Source: Stomoxys calcitrans (taxonomy: Eukaryota; Arthropoda; Insecta; Diptera; Muscidae). Taken from it: a stretch of 64,000 nt of DNA. Both the position numbers and the translations under genes were made by a program. The stretch is from positions 59,376,561 through 59,440,560 of the forward strand of contig NC_081552.1 of assembly GCF_963082655.1 (NCBI RefSeq), given 5' to 3'. Of this stretch, positions 33,148 to 43,104 are shown piece after piece; positions within the stretch are counted from its first letter, which is position 1, and each line of letters starts with the position of its first letter. The notes below the pieces were generated by a model, which had not been told where the DNA came from, did not search any database, and saw only the letters and a list, made by a program, of their open reading frames with translations.

Positions 33148-34664
33148 AACAAATAAAAGCGTGCTAAGTTCGGCCGGGCCGAATCTTATATACCCTCCAC
33201 CATGGATCGCATTTGTCGAGTTATTTTCCCGGCATCTCTTCTTAGGCAAAAAAGGATATAAGAAAAGAGTTGCTCTGCTAATAAAACGATATCAAGATAT
33301 GGTCCGGTTCGGACCACAATTAAATTATATGTTGGAGACCTGGGTAAAATTTCAGCCAATTCGTATAAGAATTGCGCCCATTGGGGCTCACGAAGTAAAA
33401 TAGAGAGAACGATTTATATGGGATTTGTATCGGGCTATAGACCGATTCAGACCATAATAAACAAGTTTTTTGATGGTCATGAGAGGATCCGTCGTACAAA
33501 ATTTCAGGCATATCGGATAATAATTGCGACCTCTAGGGGTCAAGAAGTCAAGATCCCAGATCGGTTTATATGGCAGCTATATCAGGTTATGAACCAAATT
33601 GAACCTTATTTGACACAGTTGTTGAAAGTAAAAATAAAATACGTCATGCAAAATTTCAGCCAAATCGGATAGGAATTACGCCCTCTAGAAGCTCAAGAAA
33701 TCAAATCCCCAGATCTGTTTATATGACAGCTTTATCAGGTTATGGACCGATTTCAACCATACTTGGCACAGTTGTTTGATATAATAACAAAATACTACGT
33801 GCCAAAATTCATTCAAATCGGATAAGAATTGTGCCCTCTAGAGGCTCAAGAAGTCAAGACCCAAGATCGGTTTATATGGGAGCTATATCAGGTTATGGAC
33901 CGATTTGAACCAAACTCTTCACAGTTGTTGGATATCATATCAAAACACGTCGTGCAAAATTCCATTCTATTCGGATAAGAATTGCGCCCTCTAGAGGCTC
34001 AAGAAGTCAAGACCCAAGATCGGTTTATATGGCAGCTATATCAGGTTATAGACCGATTTGAACCATACTTGGCACAGTTGTTGGATATAAAAACAAAACA
34101 CGTCGCGCAAAATTTCATTCCAATCGGATAAGAATTGCGCACTCTAGAGGCTCAAGTAGTCAAGACTCAAGATCGGTTTATATGGCAGGTATATCAGGTT
34201 ATGGACCGATTTGAACCATACTTGGCACAGTTGTTGAATATCATAACAAAACACGTCGTGCCAAAATTCATTCAAATCGGATAAGAATTGCGCCCTCTAG
34301 AGGCTGAAGAAGTCAAGACCCAAGATCGGTTTATATGGCAGCTATATCAGGTTATGGACCGATTTGAACTATACTTGGCACAGTTGTTGGATATCGTAGC
34401 AAAACACGTCGTGCAAAATTTCATTCCAATCGGATAAGGATTGCACACTCTAGAGGCTCAAGAATTCAAGACCCAAGATCGGTTTATATGGCAGCTATAT
34501 CAAAACATGGACCGATATGGCCCATTTACAATACCAACCGACCTACACTAATAAGAAGTATTTGTGCAAAATTTCAAGCGGCTAGCTTTACTCCTTCGGA
34601 AGTTAGAGTGCTTTCGACAGACAGACGGACGGACGGACGGACAGACGAACGGACATGGCTAGAT
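33148..34664 (+). mobile_element. HINE-A, fused at its right end to another copy
   Basis: Hairpin end (TTCGGCCGGGCCGAA at 33169) through seven interior units with exact 153-bp spacing (34031, 34184, 34337, 34490) to the GGACATGGCTAGATCG motif. It then joins directly to 'ccctctagaggctcaag', an interior unit of a second copy, without the core or the TATACCC end. Confidence 0.9.
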
Positions 34665-35798
34665 CGCCCTCTAGAGGCTCAAGAAGTCAAGACCCAAGAT
34701 CGGTTTATATGACAGCTATATAAGGTTATGGACCGATTTGAACTATACTTGGCGCAGTTGTTGGATATCATAACAAAACACGTCGTGCAAAATTTCATTC
34801 CAATCGGATAAGAATTGCGCACTCTAGAGGCTCAAGAAGTCAAGACCCAAGATCGGTTTATATGGCAGCTATATCAGGTTATAAACCGATTTGAACCATA
34901 CTTGGCACAGTTGTTGGATATAATAACAAAATACGTCGTGCAAAATTTCATCCCAATCGGATAAGAATTGCGCACTCTAGAGGCTCAAGAAGTCAAGACC
35001 CAAGATCGGTTTATATGGCAGCTATATCAGGTTTTGAACCGATTTGAACCATACTTGGCACAGTTGTTGGATATCATAACAAAACACGTCGTGCAAAATT
35101 TCATTCTAATCGGATAAGAATTGCACACTCTAGAGGCTCAAGAAGTCAAGACCCAAGATCGGTTTATATGGCAGCTATATCAGGTTATAAACCGATTTGA
35201 ACCATACTTGGCACAGTTATTGGATATCATAACAAAACACGTCGTGCAAAATTTCATTCCAATCGGATAAGAATTGCGCACTCTAGAGGCTCAAGAAGTC
35301 AAGAAGTCAAGACCCAAGATCGGTTTATATGGCAGCTATATCAGGTTTTGAACCGATTTGAACCATACTTGGCACAGTTGTTGGATATCATAACAAAACA
35401 CGTCGTGCAAAATTTCATTCTAATCGGATAAGAATTGCGCACTCTAGAGGCTCAAGAAGTCAAGACCCAAGATCGGTTTATGTGGCAGCTATATCAAAAC
35501 ATGGACCGATATGGCCCATTTACAATACCAACCGACCTACACTAATAAGAAGTATTTGTGCAAAATTTCAAGCGGCTAGCTTTACTCCTTCGGAAGTTAG
35601 CGTGCTTTCGACAGACAGACGGACGGACGGACGGACGGACGGACGGACGGACAGACGGACGGACATGGCTAGATCGACATAAAATGTCGCGACGATCAAG
35701 AATATATATACTTTATGGGGTCTCAGACGAATATTTCTAGTAGTTACAATCGGAATGACGAAATTAGTATACCCCCCCTCTTATGGTGGAAGGTATAA
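34665..35798 (+). mobile_element. HINE-A, right part of a fused pair
   Basis: Five interior units (153-bp period; one carries an 8-bp tandem duplication of AAGAAGTC at about 35297), then (GGAC)n, ACATGGCTAGATCGAC, the core and CCCCCCCTCTTATGGTGG AAGGTATAATA. No hairpin end of its own. Confidence 0.9.
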
Positions 35799-35936
35799 TA
35801 CCCTCATTAAAATGATGTCAAGGATCACGAATAAATTATGCTAAATTTAATCATATCCATATGAAATGCCAACGGCGTTACCAACCATTTTTACGAAATC
35901 GAAGTATTTATAAAACTAAACCATGTATAAATGTAT
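35799..35936. other. No recognisable feature
   Basis: Short spacer between inversely oriented HINE-A copies. Confidence 0.4.
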
Positions 35937-37720
35937 ACCATGTATACTAATTTCGTCATTCTGATTGTAACTACTCGAAATATTCGTCTGAGACCCCATA
36001 AAGTATATATATTCTTGATCGTCGTGAAATTTTATGTCGATCTAGCCATGTCCGTCCGTCCGTCTGTCCGTCCGTCTGTCTGTCGAAAGCACGCTAACTT
36101 CCGAAGGAGTAAAGCTAACCGCTTGAAATTTTGCACAAATACTTCTTATTAGTGTAGGTCTGTTGGTATTGTAAATGGGCCATATCGGTCCATGTTTTGA
36201 TATAGCTGCCATATAAACCGATCTTGGGTCTTGACTTCTTGAGCCTCTAGAGTGCGCAATTCTTATCCGATTGGGATGAAATTTTGCACGATAAGTTTTG
36301 TTATGATATCCAACAACTGTGCTAAGTATGGTTTAAATCGGTTCATAACCTGATATAGCTGCCATATAAACCGATCTTGGGTCTTGACTTCTTGACTTCT
36401 TGAGCCTCTAGAGTGCGCAATTCTTATCCGATTGGAATGAAATTTTGCACGACGTGTTTTGTTATGATATCCAATAACTGTGTCAAGCATGGTTCAAATC
36501 GGTTCATAACCTTATATAGCTGTCATATAAAACAATCTTGGGCCTTGATTTCTTGAGCCTCTAGAGTGCGCAATTCTTACCCAATTGGGATGAAATTTTG
36601 CACGAAGTGTTTTGTTATGATATCCAACAACTGTGCCAAGAATTGTTCACATCGGTCCATAACCTGATATACCTGCCATATAAACCGATCTTGAGTCTTG
36701 ACTTCTTCAGCCTCTAGAGTGCGCAATTCTTCTCCGATTTGAATGAAATTTTGCACGACGTGTTTTGCTACGATATCCAATAACTGTACCAAGTATGGTT
36801 CACATCGGTCCATAACCTGATACAGCTGCCATATAAACCGATCTGGGGTCTTGACTTCTTGAGCCTCTAGAGTGCGCAATTCTTATCCGACTGGAATGAA
36901 ATTTTGCACTACGTGTTTTGTTATGATATCCAATAACTGTGCCAAGTGTGGTTCAGATCGGTCTATAACCTGATATAGCTGCCATATAAACCGATATTGG
37001 GTCTTGATTTCTTGAGCCTCTAGAGGGCGCAATTCTCATCCGACTAGACTGAAATTTTGCACGACGTGTTTTAGTATCACTTCTAACAACTGTGCTAAGT
37101 ATGGTTCAATTCGGGCCATTACCTGGTATACCTGTCATATAAACCGATCTTGGGTCTTGACTTCTTGAGGCTCTAGAGTGCGCAATTCTTATCCGATTAG
37201 AATGAAATTTTGCACCACATGTTTTGTTATGATATCCAACAACTGTGCCAAGTATGGGACAAATCGGTCCATAACATGATGTAGCTGCCATATAAACCTA
37301 TCTTGGGTCTTGACTTCTTGGGCCTCTAGAGAGCGCAATTCTTATCCGATTTGCCTGAAATTTTGTACGACGGATTCTCTCATGACCATCAACATACGTG
37401 TTTATTATGGTCTGAATCGGTCTATAGCCCGATACAGCTCCTATATAAATCGATTTGTCTATTTTACTTTTTGAGCCCCCAAAGAGCGCAATTCTTATTC
37501 GAATTGGCTGACATTTTACACAGGTCTCCAACATATAATTTAATTGTTGTCTAAACCGGATCATATCTTGATATCGCTTTAATAGCAGATTTTTCTTTCT
37601 TTCTTTTCTTATATAATTTTTTGCCTAAGAAGGATGCCGGGAAAAGAACTGACAAATGCGCTCCATGGTGGAGGGTATATAAGATTCGGCCCGGCCGAAC
37701 TTAGCACGCTTTTACTTGTT
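35937..37720 (-). mobile_element. HINE-A, long copy
   Basis: Starts GTATACTAATTTCGTCATTC (TATACCC end lost), core at about 36003, about eight interior units, one with a duplicated GACTTCTT at about 36385. The hairpin end CGGCCGAACTTAGCACGC is at about 37692. The final about 450 bp closely match the palindrome outer end (19270-19739). Confidence 0.92.
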
Positions 37721-37722
37721 AA

Positions 37723-37889
37723 AGACTGTAGCGTGATTTTAACAGACAGATGGACGGACGGACATGTCTAGATCGTCTTAGATTTTTACGCTGATCAAGA
37801 ATATGTATACTTTATAGGGTCGGAAATGGATATTTGCAAACGGAATGACAAAATGAATATACCCCCATCCTTCGTTGGTGGGTATAAAA
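37723..37889 (+). mobile_element. HINE-C right-end module alone
   Basis: 'aaagactgtagcgtgattttaacagacag...gatcgtcttagatttttacgctgatcaagaatatgtat' to TTCGTTGGTGGGTATAAAAA. This is the same about 200-bp module that is doubled at 15692-16107, here without any interior. Confidence 0.85.
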
Positions 37890-37910
37890 ATATGTATTTA
37901 TTTTTTTAAC

Positions 37911-39231
37911 ATTTTTATACCCTCCACCATAAGATGGGGGTTATACTTATTTCGTCATTCTGTTTGTAACTACTCGAAATATTCGTGTGAGACCCCATAA
38001 AGTATATATATTCTTTATCGTCGAGACATTTTATGTCGATCTAACCATGTCCGTCCGTCCGTCTGTCTGTCGAAAGCACGCTAACTTCCGAAGAAGTAAA
38101 GCTAGCCGCTTGAAATTTTGCACAAATACATCTTAATAGTGTAGGTCGATTGGTGTTGTAAATGGGCCATATCGGTCCATGTTTTGATATAGCTGCCATA
38201 TAAACCGATCTTGGGTCTTGATTTGTTGAGCCTCTAGTGTGCGCAATTCTTATCCGATTGGAATGAAATTTTGCACGACGTGTTTTCTTATGATACCCAA
38301 GAACTGTGCAAAGTATGGTTCAAATCGGTTCATAACCTGATATAGCTGCCATATAAACCGATCATGGATCTAGACTTCTTGAGCCTATAGCGTGCGCAAT
38401 TCTTATCCGATCAGAATGAAGTTTTGCACGACGTGTTTTGTTATGATATCCAATAACTGTGCCAAGTATGGTTCAAATCGGTCCATAACCTGGTATAGCT
38501 GCCATATAAACCGATCTTGGGTCTTGACTTCTTGAGCCTCTAGAGTGCGCAATTCTTATCCGATTGAAATGAAATTTTGCACGACGTGTTTTGTTATTAT
38601 ATTCAAGAACTGTGCCAAGTATGGTTTAAATCGGTCCATAACCTGATATATCTGTCATATAAACAGATCTGGGGATTTGACTTCTTGAGCTTCTAGAGGG
38701 CGCAATTCCTATCCGATTTGGCTGAAATTTTGCATGACGTATTTTATTTTTACTTTCAACAACTGTGTCAAATATGGTGCAAATCGGTTCATAACCTGAT
38801 ATAGCTGCCATATAAACCGATCTGGGATCTTGACTTCTTGACCCCTAGAGGTCGCAATTATTATCCGATATGCCTGAAATTTTGTACGATGGATCCTCTC
38901 ATGACCATCAGCAAACGTGTTTATTAAGTTCTGAATCGGTCTATAGCCCGATACATATCCCATATAAATCGTTCTCTCTATTTTACTTCGTGAGCCCCAA
39001 TGGGCGCAATTCTTATACGAATTGGCTGAAATTTTACACAGGTCTCCAACATATAATTTAATTGTGGTCCGAACCGGACCATATCTTGATATCGTTTTAA
39101 TAGCAGAGCAACTCTTTTCTTATATCCTTTTTAGCCTAAGAAGAGATGCCGGGAAAACAACTCGACAAATGCGATCCATGGTGGAGGGTACATAAGATTC
39201 GGCCCGGCTGAACTTAGCACGCTTTTACTTG
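37911..39231 (-). mobile_element. HINE-A, full ends
   Basis: TTTTTATACCCTCCACCATA at the left, CGGCCCGGCTGAACTTAGC and TTACTTGTT at the right. Core variant TATATATTCTTTATCGTC, six interior units. Confidence 0.92.
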
Positions 39232-39253
39232 TTCTAAATAAATGATTTATACA

Positions 39254-40658
39254 CTTTTTATACCCATTACCGAAGGTTGGGGGTATATTCATTTTGTCAT
39301 TCCGTTTGCAACATACGAAATATCCATTTCCGACCATACATAGTATATATATTTTTGATCGGCGTAAAAATCCAGAACGATCTGGCCATATCCAACCGTC
39401 TGTTTATTGAAATCACGCTACAGCCTTAAAAAATAGAGATATTGAACTGAAATTTTGCACAGATTCCACAGTCCTTAAGCAGGTTAAATTAGAAGATGGT
39501 CTATATCGGACTATATCTTCATATAGCCCTTATATAGACCGATCTGCTGATTTGAGGTCTTAGGCCCATAAAAGCCACATTTATTATCCGATTTTGCTGA
39601 AATTTGGGAAAGTGAATTGTGTTAGGCCCTTCGATATCCTTCCTCAATTTGGTTCAGATTGGTCCAGATTTGGATATAGCTGCCATATAGACCGATCTTA
39701 ATGTAAGGCTTTGGGCCCATAAAAGGCGCATTTATTGTTCGACGTCGTCGAAATTTGGGACAGTGAAATAAGTAAAGCCCCTCGAAATACTTCTGTAATA
39801 TGGTACAGATCGGTTGAGATTTGGATATAGGTGCCATATAGACCGATCTCTCTATTAAAGGTTTTGAGCCAATAAAAGGCGCATTTGTTGTCTGATTTTG
39901 CCAACATTTGAGACAGTGGGTTGTGTTAAGCCCTTCGACATCCCTCTTCTATTTGGCCTAGATCGTTTAAGATTTGGATATAGCTGCCATATAGACCGAT
40001 CTCACGATTTAAGGTTTTGAGCTCATAAAAAGGGCATTTATCGTCCGATGTTGCCGAAATTTGGGACAGTGAATTGTGTTAGGCCCTTTCATATTCTTCT
40101 TTAAATGAGCTCATAGCGGTCGAGATTTGGACAAAGCTGCCTCATAGACCGATCACTCGATTTAAGGTTTTGGTCCCATAAAAAGCACATTTATTGTTCG
40201 ATGCCGCCGAAATTTGGGACAGTGAGTTGTGCTAGTCTCTTCAACAAATTTTTTGCAACTTCGCACAAAACGGTCCGGATTTGGATATAGCTGCCATATA
40301 CACCGATATCGTGATTTAAAGTCTTGGCCATATAAAAGGCGCATTTATAATCCGATTTCACTGAAATTTGCCACAGTGACTTATGTAAGGCTTTTCGACA
40401 TCCATATCGTATATGGTTCAGATCGATTTATTTTTAGATATAGCTACAAAAAAGATCAATATTTTGTTTAACACAATTGAACAATGACTTGTACTTATAG
40501 TATTTGGTCCAAATTGGAACACATTTCGATATAGCTGCTATGGGGGCATAAAATATGCATTTTTCACCGGATTTTGACGAAAGGTGGCTTACATATATAC
40601 CCGAGGTGGTGGGTATCCAAAGTTCGGCCCGGTCGAACTTAACGCCGTTTTACTTGTT
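39254..40658 (-). mobile_element. HINE-C, full ends
   Basis: The best complete C copy. TTTTTATACCCATTACCGAAGG, 'tcattttgtcattccgtttgcaac', TATATATTTTTGATCGGCG, six or so 'ggcccataaaa.gc.catttattgtccgat' units, then CCCGAGGTGGTGGGTATCC, the hairpin TTCGGCCCGGTCGAA and TTTTACTTGTT. Confidence 0.92.
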
Positions 40659-40817
40659 TTAATTTTAGTTTAATTGAGATACTTATTATTGTACAGTGAT
40701 GATTATTGCCCTGTATCATAATTAACAAAATGATGTCTGTAGGCTAGAGGATGCGTGAAAGAATACCATACATGACATCATGTGTTCTAATCTTCCCTCG
40801 ACCACCGATAAAACTTA
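40659..40817. other. No recognisable feature
   Basis: Short single-copy spacer before the mariner. Confidence 0.4.
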
Positions 40818-40819
40818 TA

Positions 40820-41769
40820 TTGGGTTGCTTAAAAAGTAATTTCGGATTTTTTAAAAGAAAGTAAATGCATTTTTAATAAATCTTAGAATGAACTTTAATC
40901 AAATATATAATTGCCATTTTGTTCGATAACCTTTTGCCATCTTCCTGACAAATTTAGTATTCCACGCTCATAGAACTTCTGGCCTTTATCTGCAAAAAAC
41001 TGAACAAAGTGCGATTTTATAGCCTCATCATTGCCGAAAGTTCTACCATTTCAGGAGTTCGCAAAGATCGAAATAAATGGTAGTCTGATGGTGCAAGATC
41101 AGGGCTATATGGTAGATGCATCAAAAGTTCCCAGCCAAGCTCACTCAGTTTTTGGCGAGTGACCAAAGATGTGTGCGGCCTAGCGTTGTCCTGGTGGAAT
41201 ATGACACCTTTACGATTGACCAATTCTGGTCGCTTCTCCTTGATGGCTGTATTCAATTTGTCCAATTGTTGACAGTAAACATCCGAATTAATTGTATGGT
41301 TCCTTGGAAGCAGCTCAAAATATACCACACCCTTCCAATCCCACCAAACAGACAGCAAAACCTTCTTTTGGTGGATATCAGCCTTTCAAGTGGTTTGAGC
41401 TGGTTCACCATGCTTGGACCATGATCGTTTCGACTAACGTTGTTGTAAACAATCCATTTTTCATCTCCAGTTATGATTCGTTTTAAAAACGGATCGAATT
41501 CATTGCGTTTAAGGTACATATCGCAAGCGTTGATTCGGTTTGTTAAATGAATTTCTTTCAATACATGTGGTACCCATATTAAAATTGACGCCAAACAAAC
41601 AAATGTAAACAAAATTTCGCGCACTTTTTTTCTAAAGCAAGCTGAAAGTAACAGCTGATAACTGGCAGAAGAAAGAATGCAATTACAGAGTCACAAGCCG
41701 TTGAAACAATTTGTCAACGCCGACTATATTACTACTATGTTACCAACAATTACTTTTTGGGCAACCCAA
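40820..41769 (-). mobile_element. Mariner (cecropia-like), both ends, defective
   Basis: A 950-bp element between TA dinucleotides (40818-40819 and 41770-41771). Terminal repeats TTGGGTTGCTTAAAAAGTAA and TTACTTTTTGGGCAACCCAA. It has the same N-terminal transposase deletion as the copy at 17576-18546, with the same junction sequence (AAAAAAAGTGCGCGAAATTT), so both come from one deleted master copy. Confidence 0.93.
41017..41624 (-). pseudogene. Mariner transposase pseudogene
   Basis: Minus strand, in two frames. 41624-41253: NRINACDMYLKRNEFDPFL and ITGDEKWIVY with the first catalytic Asp. 41358-41017: VWWDWKGVVYFELLPRNHTI, the HQDNARPHTSLV box with the second Asp, and YSPDLAPSDYHLFRSL with the third Asp at the DD34D spacing. 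All three catalytic residues are readable, but a frameshift (about 41360), loss of a few codons after FRSL (about 41060) and absence of the N-terminal DNA-binding domain make it inactive. Confidence 0.88.
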
Positions 41770-41771
41770 TA

Positions 41772-42160
41772 GTATACAATTTAAAGCGTAAGTATCCGTG
41801 AGAGAAAAAGCCGAGGGAGAGCAGCAGCAAGCGGAAAAGAACAAATAAGCGCAGCGATCCCGAACGACGACGCACGCTTAAAGCAATTTATATTTTTGGT
41901 AGCATAACATAAACTAGACTCTAACCTCAACACCACGTTGGTTGTCACAACAGTAAAGTTGCAGTTGGCAAAAGAATTGGTAAAGACAAAAAATCGGTTT
42001 TCTGGGTGTAGTAAGGGAGTTGGATGTTCGCGTCACCTGCTAGATTTTCGTTGTGTTTTGCCGTTCACCATATTAAATGTATGGCTGAGTTGGCAAAGCA
42101 GCCGATTCTCATTGGAAGGGCCTGACTTCAAATACCGCTGACGGCAAATTGTGTACTTCA
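41772..42160. other. Single-copy stretch, possible exon or leader
   Basis: About 390 bp, GC-richer than its surroundings, with 'gagggagagcagcagcaagcgg' and 'cgatcccgaacgacgacgcacgc', a style seen in fly 5' leaders, and a 67-codon open frame at 41938-42141. It matches no repeat in the window. I cannot assign a gene. Confidence 0.3.
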
Positions 42161-42161
42161 G

Positions 42162-42349
42162 CAAGTAAAAGCGTGTTAAGTTATGCCGAGTCGAATCTTC
42201 GAAATCCACCACCATGGATTCTACTAAAAATGTATATAAAATAAATTTAGTTTATGGCCATAATTTTGTTCTACATTCCAAACTTCTGTCAAACCAGCAA
42301 AAATTAAATCTTCTAGAAACCGAACAAGTATAATCGAGAGACCGTTTTA
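42162..42349 (+). mobile_element. HINE-B, left part (target of the LINE)
   Basis: GCAAGTAAAAGCGTGTTAAG, a damaged hairpin, CCACCACCATGGATTCTACT, then diverged B interior up to GAGAGACCGTTTTA. It continues after the LINE at 46515 with the same 14 bases and 'tatggaagctgtatcagg'. Confidence 0.82.
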
Positions 42350-42363
42350 CAGCCAAACCAAAT

Positions 42364-43104
42364 ATGGAGTCAAGTGAATTAATTGATCTGATCAAAGATA
42401 CTATTAATAATAATTTAGATGACAAGCTTAAAATGCTCCCAACAAAATCTGATTTGGAAGATATAAAACAAGAAATCACTTCTATAGGATCAGAAATAAA
42501 TTCATTAAAAGCGGAGAATCAAAACCTGCGGGAGGAGCTTAATAAGGTAAAAAAGGAAAATGCAGAACAAAAAAAAGACATCACATGGTTACAAAATCAA
42601 ATAAGGTCCAATAAAATATTTATAAAAGGATTAATTTCTGCTACCAAACCTATGGATGAAGTTAGAAAACTTTTCAGGGAAACATTAAAGATAACAGCGG
42701 ATATATCAAATGTGCGTAAAGTTTTTGAACGTAATGGAAAAATGGCAGTGCTAGTGGAACTAGGTACCCCACAAGCTATAGATGAAGTTTTTCGCAACAC
42801 TAAAAATTTGGCTGGCACAAACATATCAGTTGAACGAGACTTGATACCAAAAAGACAGCAACAAAAGAAAGCATTCCTGGGACTAAGGAAACAAATATTA
42901 GCAGTTAGCAAGCAATATAAGATTTTAGTAAGAGATGATAAACTCAAAATAAATAATATTTGGTTCAAATGGAATAACGAAAATAAGCTTATATGTGGTA
43001 ATTCAAATGGAGAAGAGGAGCTAGTTAAACTATATGGAGAAAATATCAAATCAATTAACATCAACTTTAATCAACTAAGTCAAAATTTATTTTCAAAAAA
43101 CTAA
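42364..43104 (+). CDS. LINE ORF1 protein (coiled coil, nucleic-acid binding)
   Basis: 246 residues starting at ATG 42364, the first ATG of the element. Residues about 10-75 are strongly heptad-like and charged (IKDTINNNLDDKLKMLPTKS, then EINSLKAENQNLREELNKVK and KENAEQKKDITWLQNQIR), which predicts a trimerising or dimerising coiled coil. After it, SNKIFIKGLI...MAVLVELGTPQAIDEVFRN looks like the compact RRM-type fold that follows the coiled coil in L1-style ORF1 proteins, and a basic segment (RDLIPKRQQQKKAFLGLRKQ) precedes a C-terminal domain. No CCHC zinc knuckle is visible. Its likely role is an RNA-binding chaperone forming the retrotransposition particle. It ends FSKN-stop with the slippery site A AAA AAC over the last two codons. 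The coiled coil is confident; the RRM-like fold is inference. Confidence 0.88.
   Translation: MESSELIDLIKDTINNNLDDKLKMLPTKSDLEDIKQEITSIGSEINSLKAENQNLREELNKVKKENAEQKKDITWLQNQIRSNKIFIKGLISATKPMDEVRKLFRETLKITADISNVRKVFERNGKMAVLVELGTPQAIDEVFRNTKNLAGTNISVERDLIPKRQQQKKAFLGLRKQILAVSKQYKILVRDDKLKINNIWFKWNNENKLICGNSNGEEELVKLYGENIKSININFNQLSQNLFSKN
43095..43101 (+). promoter_or_regulatory. Predicted -1 ribosomal frameshift site (A AAA AAC)
   Basis: In the ORF1 frame the codons read TCA AAA AAC TAA, so the heptamer A AAA AAC has exactly the X XXY YYZ phasing of a -1 slippery site, directly before the stop. A -1 slip makes the next codon CTA (43101-43103), which is in the ORF2 frame and stays open into the endonuclease. 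I see no strong stem-loop downstream by eye, only a weak CCAC (43111-43114) with GTGG (43146-43149). The stop codon next to the site could itself favour slipping. Confidence 0.65.
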
